From Gammaproteobacteria bacterium (lineage in GTDB: Bacteria > Pseudomonadota > Gammaproteobacteria > Chromatiales > Chromatiaceae), in NCBI GenBank assembly GCA_011389885.1, contig JAABTK010000009.1, positions 1 through 64,000 on the forward strand: DNA of 64,000 bases, given 5' to 3'. The position numbers and the translations under genes are program-made. Of the stretch, positions 35,851 to 43,790 are shown piece by piece; the stretch's first letter is position 1; every line of letters begins with the position of its first letter. The notes beneath the pieces are model-generated. The model was not told the DNA's origin and did not search any database. It saw nothing but the letters and a program-made list of their open reading frames with translations.

Positions 35851-36322
35851 GGTTAAACCCCGTAAAGCAGAATATCAGAATATGCTAATGTGATGCCGGG
35901 ACCGCGAATTGCAAGTCGCCGCGCCTGGTTCGGCCCGCCTGCAAGCGCCTCGCCAGCGTTTCGGGACCCCATCGCTAGCACCTTAGGCGATTAACGGAAA
36001 AGAAGATAGCGGCGCAAACCCGGCCTGACCATTCCCGCTAATCGCCTAAGGTTAGGGCCGATCGTAAGCCAAGCCGCCTGTTGGGTCCCCATTCTCAGCA
36101 GGAAAACCCTGGATTGACAACTTTTATATGAAACTTTTGTGAAAATGCAAATGCCTGAGCGTTCCGGCAAACTATGGAATTTTTCGGTTTTCGATACTGT
36201 GCTATATTTGTCCGGGGGGTTGATGGCGTCGTGCCAGGGAGCTTTACGACCATAAGACTAAAGTAACGTCCTTTCGGTTTTGATTTTTGATCGATCTGAC
36301 CTTTATTGTGCGGGCTTAAGAT
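35851..36322. other. Intergenic region upstream of the TonB receptor gene
   Basis: No gene is seen. It contains the palindromic element at 35982-36052 and an AT-richer stretch (36105-36320) before the receptor gene. A -10-like TATATT at 36203-36208 has no good -35. A B12-box or other riboswitch signature was looked for and not found. Confidence 0.5.
35982..36052. repeat. 71-bp palindromic element with TTAGGCGATT ends
   Basis: The left arm CCTTAGGCGATTAACGGAA (35982-36000) matches the inverse of the right arm TTCCCGCTAATCGCCTAAGG (36033-36052) with one substitution and one extra base. The half motif TTAGGCGATTGCCGGAAA also occurs at 5559-5576 and inverted at 20413-20430, so this is a dispersed family. 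Confidence 0.7.
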
Positions 36323-38566
36323 ATGAACGTGTTGTTTGGGCGAGTGCTTTTGCGCCCCTTGCATGGGCTGCTTTCGGCAACCTTGGTATGCATTCCGATG
36401 CTGGCGACCGGCGTCCAGGTGCAGGCGGGGGAGGAGCTGCTTGATCTTTCGCTGAACGAACTACTGGAGCTTGAGGTCTTTACGCCGGCCAAGCGCAGCC
36501 AACCGTTGCGCGACACGCCGGGCACCACCCTGGTGGTGACCGCCGAGCAGATTCGCGCCCGCGGCTACCGTAACCTGTTGGATTTGATGGAAATGCTGCC
36601 TGGGTTCGACGTGCAGCGCCTGAGTGAATCGAGCCGGGTCAACGATGTCACCATGCGCGGGCAGTTTAAGCACCGCCGCTTCATCATCCTGCAAGACGGG
36701 GTGCAGGTGGATGCCCCGGTGGACGACATTCTGGCTATTTCCGACAACTATCCGCTGTATCACGTCAAACAGGTGGAGGTGGTCTATGGCCCGAACTCCG
36801 CCCTGTGGGGCACCGATGCCTTCGGCGGCGTGATCAACATCATCACCCGCCGCGGCGACGAGATCCAGGGCGGCACGGTCGCCCTGCGCCGGGGCGCCGA
36901 CGGTTTTCAATACAATCAGGCGCTGGCGGGGGATGCGTTGGGCGCGGGTTGGTCGCTCGCGGTAGGCGGCCATGACCACGAGACCGAGCATGCGAATCTG
37001 GCCGGGATCTATCCGGAGGTCTTCGGCCCGGTGGACGCGCTGAGCTTTAGCGGCGACAGGGTGATCGTGCCGGCCGCGCAGCGCGAGCCCTTCGTCACGC
37101 CGGAGGAGACCCGCTCGCTCTTTTTACGGGCGGATTACGAGGATCGCCTGACGCTCGGTCTCCAGCATCACCGCATCCAGCACTCCTCCTCCATCGGCGC
37201 CCGACCCGCGGCGGCCTTGTATGACGCGGACGCCATTTTGGCATCCGAAAACACCACCCTCTATGCGACCTATAATCACGCGTTTTCCGATCGATTGACC
37301 TCCCGCACCATGGTCGATTATGCGCTGCGGGAACTGCTGCCCGAGTCCTCTTTCAGGCAGGCCTATACGGACTTGGCGGCCACCTACAAGTACGCGAAGG
37401 GCGAACGGACGGGCATCGACCAGCAATTCAACTACGCCTGGAGCGACACCCAGACCCTGACCGCGGGCTTCACCTTCCAAGACTTCTACGCCATCGTGCG
37501 CCCGGCGGACAGCGCGGATCGCTACGATCCCGACCGCTCGCCCGAAGATCAAGCGCTGAGCTACCTCAATATCGACCTGCCGGTCGTGGTGCGGGATCTC
37601 GACTACACCAACACCGCGGGTTACCTGCAACTGCAAAACCGCTGGGGCGAGCGCCTGTTCAGCACCCTGGGCCTGCGCTACGACCGCCACTCGGAATTCG
37701 GCGAGTCCTGGAATCCGCGCGGCAGCCTGGTGTACCACGCCAGCGCCAGTGACACCTGGAAGCTGACCTACGGCGAGGCCTTTCGCGCCCCTGCGCCCAC
37801 CGAGGCCAACATCATCTACGGCTCCTTCACCGGCGAAACCAACGAGGCGGGTGAATACATCTCGTATTGGATGCAGGTCCCCAACCTAAATCTCGGCCCG
37901 GAAAAACTCCGCTCCTTGGAGCTGGCCTACTCCCGCTACTGGGAACAAGGGGGCCTGATTGCCAGCAGCTACTATTCCGAGGCCGGCGACCTGATGTCCA
38001 CCATCACCACCGACGAGCCGGTGCAATTCGTCGAGGGCGGCCATATCTTCACCACGGCCATGCCGGTGAATCAGGATGAGGCGGTGTACTACGGGCTGGA
38101 TCTATCCATCGACCAGCGGTTCGACCTTAACGCCGATTGGTCGGCCGATCTGTGGGGGGCCTACAGCTATATCGATGGCGAGATTCGCAGCCCCGTCAGC
38201 GGCGCGGAGTCCGAGCTGAACTACATCGCCCACCACAAGCTGCGGTTCGGCATCACCTTCGACTATCGTGATCGTTTCTTCATCACCCCCAAACTGCGCA
38301 TCAACAGCGAGACCAACGCCAATCCGCCGGATCCGCTGGATCCCTCGAAGCGGGTCCAGGCCCCCGGCTATGGCGTCATGGACCTGACCCTGATCGCCGA
38401 GGACCTGTTCGACATCAAGGGCCTGGACGGCCACCTGGATGTCAGCAATGTGTTCGACCGACGCTACTACAACGCCGGCGGCCAGGGCTCGGACGTTTTC
38501 CTCGATACCAAGCCCCAAGACGGCCGAAGCTGGATGGCCACGGTGGCTTACCGCTTCGACCTTTGA
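36323..38566 (+). CDS. TonB-dependent outer-membrane receptor
   Basis: 747 residues from ATG 36323. A signal peptide (about 1-36) precedes a plug domain (about 60-175: LRDTPGTTLVVTAEQIRARG, NLLDLMEMLPGFDV, VYGPNSALWGTDAFGGVINI) and a 22-strand barrel ending in the aromatic terminus VAYRFDL expected for outer-membrane insertion. A TonB-box-like stretch is at LLELEVFTPAK. It imports a siderophore, corrinoid, nickel or glycan ligand; the ligand is not evident and no transport partners are adjacent. The gene stands alone and converges with the GspF/PilC gene. Confidence 0.92.
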   Translation: MNVLFGRVLLRPLHGLLSATLVCIPMLATGVQVQAGEELLDLSLNELLELEVFTPAKRSQPLRDTPGTTLVVTAEQIRARGYRNLLDLMEMLPGFDVQRLSESSRVNDVTMRGQFKHRRFIILQDGVQVDAPVDDILAISDNYPLYHVKQVEVVYGPNSALWGTDAFGGVINIITRRGDEIQGGTVALRRGADGFQYNQALAGDALGAGWSLAVGGHDHETEHANLAGIYPEVFGPVDALSFSGDRVIVPAAQREPFVTPEETRSLFLRADYEDRLTLGLQHHRIQHSSSIGARPAAALYDADAILASENTTLYATYNHAFSDRLTSRTMVDYALRELLPESSFRQAYTDLAATYKYAKGERTGIDQQFNYAWSDTQTLTAGFTFQDFYAIVRPADSADRYDPDRSPEDQALSYLNIDLPVVVRDLDYTNTAGYLQLQNRWGERLFSTLGLRYDRHSEFGESWNPRGSLVYHASASDTWKLTYGEAFRAPAPTEANIIYGSFTGETNEAGEYISYWMQVPNLNLGPEKLRSLELAYSRYWEQGGLIASSYYSEAGDLMSTITTDEPVQFVEGGHIFTTAMPVNQDEAVYYGLDLSIDQRFDLNADWSADLWGAYSYIDGEIRSPVSGAESELNYIAHHKLRFGITFDYRDRFFITPKLRINSETNANPPDPLDPSKRVQAPGYGVMDLTLIAEDLFDIKGLDGHLDVSNVFDRRYYNAGGQGSDVFLDTKPQDGRSWMATVAYRFDL

Positions 38567-38646
38567 GGCTATTGGCAAATTATAGATTCCGCCTTTCGCC
38601 GGCCCCGCCCTCCGTCTTTCGCGGCGGTCCGAAAGGGGCGCTTGAA

Positions 38647-39879
38647 TCAGCCGCCGATGACGTTCATTTCAAAGATCGGCAACAACATGGCCACCACCAC
38701 CATGCCGACGATGACGCCCATGAGCAGGATCATCAACGGCTCCAGGATGGAGGTGATGCCTTTGACCAATTGGTCGGTCTGGCGTTCGTAGATGTCCGCC
38801 ACCTTCAGCAGCATCGGCCCGAGCTGTCCGGACTCTTCGCCCAGGGTCATCATTTCGCACACCATGTCCGGGAACATCCCGGTGGAGGCGAAGGTCTGGC
38901 CGATCTTCTTGCCCTCCCGGATGTCCTTCATGGAGACGTTGATGGCATCGGCGATCACCTCGTTGCCGGCCACCCCCTTGCTGCCCTCCAGCGCCACGAT
39001 CAGATTCACCCCGGACTCCAGCAGGGTGCCCAGGGTGCGACAAAAGCGCGCCATGGCCACCTGATTGATCATGCCGCCGACCAGCGGCAGGCGGATTTTC
39101 CACAAATCCAGCGTGACCCGCCCGTAATCGGTCTTGCCCCAATAATAGAGCCCCAGCACCGGACCAAAGACGCCGCCAATGGCCAGCCACCAGTATTCCT
39201 GAAAGAAATGGCCGATATCCAGCAGCATCTGGGTGGGGGCGGGCAGGGTTTTGCCCATCTCCTCGAACATGCCGGCAAACTGCGGCACCACGAAGGTAAA
39301 CAAGATCAACAGCGCGCCGATCATCGCAAACAGCATTAACGCCGGATAGGTCATGGCCCCCTTGATCTTGCTGCGCAGGCTTTCGTCCGCCTCGCGCATG
39401 CCCGCTAGTCGCTCCAGCAGGGTGTCCAGGATTCCGCCCACCTCGCCGGCGCGGATCATACTGATATACAGGTTGTTGAAATGCTTCGGGTCCTTGGCCA
39501 GGGCGTCGGAAAAGGCCACGCCGGCGCGCAGATCCTGCTCCACCTCGTCCAGCAACTCGTACAGGCTGTCCTTTTGCGCCTGCCGCTTCACAAAGCCGAT
39601 GGCCCGCACCAGCGGAAAACCCGCCTGGGTCAGGGTGGCGAGCTGGCGTGTCACCCAGGTCACCTCATGCCCCGACACCGAGCCCGAATAGCTGAACACC
39701 CCGCCCCGGCGGCGCCGGCCCTCCGCCGCCTCCGCCGCCAGATCCCGCCGTTCGCGCACCTCCAACGGCAAAATCCCCAAGCGCCGCACCGAAGTGATCG
39801 CCGCACGATAATCCCGCGACTCCACCTCGCCCATCCGCTCGGCATGGCCCTGCAAACCTCTATAAACGTATGTTGGCAT
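38647..39879 (-). CDS. Type II secretion / type IV pilus inner-membrane platform protein (GspF/PilC family)
   Basis: 410 residues. Two T2SSF domains (about 75-195 and 278-398) are each followed by a hydrophobic region; hallmarks are FTRQL-type WVTRQLATLTQAG, FNNLYISMIRAGEVGG and FPDMVCEMMTLGEESG. It forms the inner-membrane platform that works with a GspE/PilB ATPase and pilin-like proteins. The ATPase gene lies upstream on the same strand at 41018-43423 with a nuclease-fold-like gene and the heptamer array between. Other core genes (major pilin, prepilin peptidase, secretin) are not in the window. The start ATG 39879 is only 11 bases from the edge of the left flanking repeat. Confidence 0.94.
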   Translation of the reverse strand: MPTYVYRGLQGHAERMGEVESRDYRAAITSVRRLGILPLEVRERRDLAAEAAEGRRRRGGVFSYSGSVSGHEVTWVTRQLATLTQAGFPLVRAIGFVKRQAQKDSLYELLDEVEQDLRAGVAFSDALAKDPKHFNNLYISMIRAGEVGGILDTLLERLAGMREADESLRSKIKGAMTYPALMLFAMIGALLILFTFVVPQFAGMFEEMGKTLPAPTQMLLDIGHFFQEYWWLAIGGVFGPVLGLYYWGKTDYGRVTLDLWKIRLPLVGGMINQVAMARFCRTLGTLLESGVNLIVALEGSKGVAGNEVIADAINVSMKDIREGKKIGQTFASTGMFPDMVCEMMTLGEESGQLGPMLLKVADIYERQTDQLVKGITSILEPLMILLMGVIVGMVVVAMLLPIFEMNVIGG

Positions 39880-39889
39880 TTTTTAGTGT

Positions 39890-40125
39890 TTAGTTCTGAG
39901 TGCTTTGTGGTTAGTGATTAGTGATTAGTGATTAGTGGTTAGTGGTTAGTGGTTAGTGGTTAGTGATTAGTGGTTAGTGGTTAGTGGTTAGTGATTAGTG
40001 GTTAGTGGTTAGTGATTAGTGGTTAGTGATTAGTGGTTAGTGTTAGTGATTAGTGATTAGTGATTAGTGGTTAGTGATTAGTGATTAGTGATTAGTGGTT
40101 AGTGCTTAGCTCTGAGTGCTTTGTG
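39890..40125. repeat. 28-unit TTAGTGR heptamer array flanked by 20-bp direct repeats
   Basis: From 39911 to 40105 the sequence is 28 tandem units of TTAGTG followed by A or G (last unit C). All are 7 bases except the 19th, which is 6. The array is bracketed by TTAGTTCTGAGTGCTTTGTG (39890-39909) and TTAGCTCTGAGTGCTTTGTG (40106-40125), identical at 19 of 20 bases and themselves starting with the unit core TTAG. It lies in the leader of the GspF/PilC gene. Confidence 0.95.
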
Positions 40126-40126
40126 C

Positions 40127-40196
40127 GGGTGGGTTGGCGGCGCGCCAAGGGTTGTGCAGGCCGAGAGGCCGTGCGGTTTGCGCCGCTAACCCACCC
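40127..40196. repeat. 70-bp palindromic repeat
   Basis: GGGTGGGTTGGCGGCG (40127-40142) pairs with CGCCGCTAACCCACCC (40181-40196) with one mismatch. The middle includes GGCCGAGAGGCC. Elements of this GTGGGTTAGCG type are widely dispersed in gammaproteobacteria. A half copy (GTGGGTTAGCGG) is at 40959-40970. Confidence 0.75.
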
Positions 40197-40209
40197 TACA
40201 AGGCGGGTA

Positions 40210-40929
40210 TTATGAAAGCTTGAATGATTCATAAATACATGCCAATTCTTTGTCACCGAGTTTGAGTCGATGCCCATGCCCGCTGCGGGTCGTCAAGGTT
40301 TCCGCCCCGACCTTATCCATGAACCAAAGATAATCTCTCTTATTTTCCGCACCTTTTCGTTTGTCGTAAAGCGGGGTTTCGAAAACCAGGATGCACAACA
40401 AATGGAGGTCCGCATCGGCGGCCAGGGTCCCGGCGGTGGCGTACAGGAGCTGATACCGCACATCGAACATCGCCGGATTCGGTGTCCTGAAATGCAGCCC
40501 CAGCAGCTGTTCGATACGCTCGGGGGCGCGGGTGGATGCTCCAGTGATTTGCCTCGCCTTCGCTTTGAGATACTCCTGGCTCAATGCCTTGCCGAAGGAT
40601 TCGTCCACCTTGGCTTCGACGCCGATGAACACACGCTTTCCCGACTCGGTTTCACCAAAAATAGCCAGATCATGCACCCGTCCGCGGCCGTATTGGTCGA
40701 ACCGTTGTTCGTACTCGGGTATTGCACGCTGTAACTCAATCTCCTGCCCGAACACCTCAGAGGCCCGTTGCCTGATGGTTTCCCCTCCGTTGTGATCCAG
40801 CAAGAATTCGGCGATGGAGTAGGCGCTGCGATGGCGCTTCCAGTGAAGACCCTGCTCGTGGGCGGTGTAAAGCGCACCCCAATCCTCCAGCGAGGGGATC
40901 GGGTTGCCCGTCGAGTCCGTGATTCGCAT
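40210..40929 (-). CDS. Unknown protein with PD-(D/E)XK nuclease-like motif
   Basis: 239 residues from ATG 40929 (AGGA upstream; an in-frame TTG at 40950 is less likely). No signal peptide or membrane segment. The central part has the strand-acid-strand pattern of PD-(D/E)XK nucleases: HDLAIFGE...KRVFIGVEAKVDESFG, where D, E and K of EAK could form the site. A glutamine/arginine helix follows. I do not recognise a characterised relative. It sits between the GspE-type ATPase (88 bases upstream) and GspF-type genes on the same strand, which may be chance insertion or a partner role. Confidence 0.7.
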   Translation of the reverse strand: MRITDSTGNPIPSLEDWGALYTAHEQGLHWKRHRSAYSIAEFLLDHNGGETIRQRASEVFGQEIELQRAIPEYEQRFDQYGRGRVHDLAIFGETESGKRVFIGVEAKVDESFGKALSQEYLKAKARQITGASTRAPERIEQLLGLHFRTPNPAMFDVRYQLLYATAGTLAADADLHLLCILVFETPLYDKRKGAENKRDYLWFMDKVGAETLTTRSGHGHRLKLGDKELACIYESFKLS

Positions 40930-41017
40930 TGCGCCTATCCTCTTCTCCAATTACATAGTGGGTTAGCGGCCGTATTCCACGATTTTTTCGAACTTCACCC
41001 TGCGAACTCCAAACTTT

Positions 41018-43423
41018 TCAACCCGCCACCCGATGCACTTCGCTTTCGGTGGTGAGCCCTTGCGCCGCCTTGAGCATGCCGTCTTCGTACAGGCTGAGCA
41101 TGCCGCTTTGGCGAGCGGCGGCGGCGAGTTGGTTGGCGTCCACCTTGTTGGCGAGCATTTCACGCAAGGCATCGTCGATAATCAACAGCTCGTAAATGCC
41201 CAGGCGGCCGCGGTAGCCGCTGTTGCCGCATTGGTTGCAGCCCGCGGCCTGCCATTGGCCGCTTGCGTCTTGGGTCTTGCAGGCGGGGCAGAGCTTGCGC
41301 ACCAGCCGCTGGGCCAGGGCGCCGTTTACCGCCGAGCCTACGAGATAGGGCTCGATGTCCATTTCCACCAGGCGGGTGAGGGTGGTGGCGGCGTCGTTGG
41401 TGTGCAGGGTGGAGAACACCAGGTGGCCAGTGAGGGCGGATTGGATGGCGATTTCGGCGGTTTCGCCGTCGCGGACCTCGCCCACCATGATGATGTCCGG
41501 GTCTAGGCGCAGCATGGAGCGCAGGGTGGCGGCGAAGGTGAGGCCGACTTTGGGGTTGATCTGCACCTGTTCGATGCCCTGAAGCTGGTATTCCACCGGG
41601 TCTTCGGCGGTGATAATCTTCAGCTCAGCGGTCTTAATGCGGTTGAGGGTGGCGTAGAGGGTGGTGGTCTTGCCTGAGCCGGTGGGGCCGGTGACCAGTA
41701 CCACGCCGGTGGAGCGATGGATCAGCGTCTCCCACTGGGCCAGCATCTCAGGGGTGAAGCCCACGTCCTCAATGGAGACCTGCACGCTGGCCTTGTCCAG
41801 GATGCGCATCACCACGCCCTCGCCGTACACCGTGGGGATGCTGGCCACGCGGATGTCGAAGCTCTTGCCCTCCAGGCGCAGGGAGATGCGGCCGTCCTGC
41901 GGGATGCGCCGTTCGGCGATGTCCAGGTTGGCCATGATCTTAATGCGGCTGACGATGGCGGCCTGAAAGCGCCGCGGGGTGGTGGAGACGGCTTGCAGGA
42001 TGCCGTCCACGCGGTAGCGCACGTCCAGGCCCTCTTCGCTGGGGTCGATATGGATGTCCGAGGCCTTGCGCCCGATGGCCTCGACGAAGATGTTGTTCAC
42101 CAGCTTGATAATGGGCGCGGCCTGGGCCTGGTCCTTGAGGTCTTCCACCGAGTCGAATTCGTCCCAGTTGTCGGCGTTTTCCAGGTCGGTGAAGCTGCCC
42201 TCCAGCCCCTCGCCCTCATAGGTGCGCTCAATCAGCTTATCGAGGAAGGGGGGGGTGGTGATGCGCAGGCTGATGCGGCGGTTGAGCATCTTCTCCAGCT
42301 CCGCCGGCAGGGTGCCGAGGAAAGGCGTGGTGACCAGCACCTCCACATCGTCCTCGGTGGCGTAGATCGGCAAAACCCGATTGGATTCGGCGTACTGGCG
42401 CGGCACCGAGCGGGCCAGCTCGGTGTCGGTCATTAGGTTGGGCGAGGGGGCCAGCACCTCTAGCCCGCTGACCTTGCCCAGACTCTTCAGCGCCTGCTCC
42501 GGGAGTTGGCGGTCCTGCTTCACCCGCTGCCAAAATAGCTCAATGCCGTTGGGTTGGCGCAGCACGTCCAAAATGGCGTGGCGCGAATCCGCGCTGTCGG
42601 CGCTATAGATCAGCGCGTCCTGCTGCATCAGGCGCTGGGCCGCCTGCTTTTTGATCGAGTCTACGATGCTGCCGCGGGAGGCGATGCGGTCATAGTCCTG
42701 CTTGGTCAGCTTGAGCAGGGTGGTGTGGTCGATGGTCTGCGCCGCAGCGGTGCGGGGTTGGTTGTCCACCAGCGCCATTTCGCCCAGGATGGCCCCGGCC
42801 TTCAGCTCCGATAGCACGGCATCGGAGGCGCTCTGCTTGATGATGCGGATGCTGCCCTCGCGCAGGATGTACACCGCATCGCCCGGGTCGCCCTCGTGGA
42901 ACAGAAAGGCCCCCGGCGGCAGCGTCTCTTTCTTAATCGATTGGATGAGGGCCTGGATCTCCAGCCGATTGAGGCCGGAGAGGATGTTCAAGTTGCGCAG
43001 GAAGTTGAATTCGGTGTACTGGCGGATGCGCTCCTCGAACTGCTCGACCAGCTCCGGCGAACCGGCGATCAGGGTCGCGAAGTCGTCCGCGGTCAGTTCC
43101 AGCAGGCGCAGGCTTTCCGCCGCTTGCACGGTCTTGGAGACCGGGATGTCCTCCAGCAAGGAGCGCTCGCCGAACAGGTCGCCGCGGGTCAGGGTGGCCA
43201 GCACGATCAGCTTGCCGGACTCCTCTTGATCGATCACCTGGGCCTTGCCCGCGGCGATCAAAAACAGGCCCTTGCCTTGATCGCCCGCCTCCAGCACCGG
43301 CTCGCCGGCCTCGAAGTCCGCCACCCGCAGTCGTTCCGACAGCCAGAGCACCTCGTGCGCCGCCAACACGCCGCCGAAAAAGCGGTTTTGTTGCAGCAGT
43401 TGGGTGATTTCTTCGAGGTTCAT
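41018..43423 (-). CDS. GspE/PilB-type assembly ATPase with two N-terminal cyclic-nucleotide-binding domains
   Basis: 801 residues. Two cNMP-binding folds come first (about 15-140 and 150-262). The second keeps the phosphate-binding motif GEMALVDNQPRTAA with E215 and R224; the first reads GERSLLEDIPVSKT and lacks the usual arginine. An MshEN-like region (about 300-400) leads to the T2SSE ATPase (425-790): Walker A GPTGSGKT (579-586), Asp box AEDPVEYQLQGIEQ, Walker B LRLDPDIIMVGEVRD, and the zinc tetracysteine C712/C715/C729/C732. It should energise pilus or pseudopilus assembly with the nearby GspF/PilC protein. Regulation by cAMP or c-di-GMP-like nucleotide through the extra domains is inferred; most GspE/PilB proteins lack them. 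Confidence 0.93.
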   Translation of the reverse strand: MNLEEITQLLQQNRFFGGVLAAHEVLWLSERLRVADFEAGEPVLEAGDQGKGLFLIAAGKAQVIDQEESGKLIVLATLTRGDLFGERSLLEDIPVSKTVQAAESLRLLELTADDFATLIAGSPELVEQFEERIRQYTEFNFLRNLNILSGLNRLEIQALIQSIKKETLPPGAFLFHEGDPGDAVYILREGSIRIIKQSASDAVLSELKAGAILGEMALVDNQPRTAAAQTIDHTTLLKLTKQDYDRIASRGSIVDSIKKQAAQRLMQQDALIYSADSADSRHAILDVLRQPNGIELFWQRVKQDRQLPEQALKSLGKVSGLEVLAPSPNLMTDTELARSVPRQYAESNRVLPIYATEDDVEVLVTTPFLGTLPAELEKMLNRRISLRITTPPFLDKLIERTYEGEGLEGSFTDLENADNWDEFDSVEDLKDQAQAAPIIKLVNNIFVEAIGRKASDIHIDPSEEGLDVRYRVDGILQAVSTTPRRFQAAIVSRIKIMANLDIAERRIPQDGRISLRLEGKSFDIRVASIPTVYGEGVVMRILDKASVQVSIEDVGFTPEMLAQWETLIHRSTGVVLVTGPTGSGKTTTLYATLNRIKTAELKIITAEDPVEYQLQGIEQVQINPKVGLTFAATLRSMLRLDPDIIMVGEVRDGETAEIAIQSALTGHLVFSTLHTNDAATTLTRLVEMDIEPYLVGSAVNGALAQRLVRKLCPACKTQDASGQWQAAGCNQCGNSGYRGRLGIYELLIIDDALREMLANKVDANQLAAAARQSGMLSLYEDGMLKAAQGLTTESEVHRVAG

Positions 43424-43439
43424 GGGGGCGCGGCGCGGG

Positions 43440-43607
43440 CTATTCCTTCACCGCATAGATCAAGGCCGAGCCGGCGATGATGATGATGGCGAACATCACC
43501 AGCGCGCCCCAAATGGAAAGCCCCTGATTCACCAACGCGGTGAGCGAGGCATAGCAAAAGATCAGCCCCAGGATCAGGGCGCCGAGACGGATAAGCCATT
43601 TGTTCAT
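43440..43607 (-). CDS. Small membrane protein, 55 residues
   Basis: ATG 43607 opens a short reading frame of two hydrophobic segments (LIRLGALILGLIFCYASLTAL and ALVMFAIIIIAGSALIYAV region) with a short polar link. It ends 16 bases before the start of the ATPase gene on the same strand, so it is likely the first gene of that operon. No known domain is recognised. It may be an accessory membrane protein of the assembly system, or unrelated. Confidence 0.65.
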   Translation of the reverse strand: MNKWLIRLGALILGLIFCYASLTALVNQGLSIWGALVMFAIIIIAGSALIYAVKE

Positions 43608-43790
43608 GGTCGGGGAGATTCTCCAGGTGTGCAGCGGGCCGGTGCGGCATTCGGGCTCTATTGTACCCCTGGATTGGCCGCGCCCCAATGGTAGCGGATT
43701 CGGTGCGACGCGGGTTGAAATCCCGGGAGAAGGTGCCAGAGTCTATAGGATATTCGTGAACCGCCTCGGCCCTTGACCTGGAGTCTGTAT

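Noticed and set aside
36100-36322. Cobalamin or other riboswitch before the TonB receptor gene
   Set aside because: No B12-box-like sequence or other known aptamer core could be found in the leader, so the receptor ligand cannot be deduced this way.
39911-40105. CRISPR array or telomere-like repeat
   Set aside because: Units are 7 bases with no spacers, and no cas genes are near; the resemblance to telomere repeats is superficial. It is a simple tandem array.
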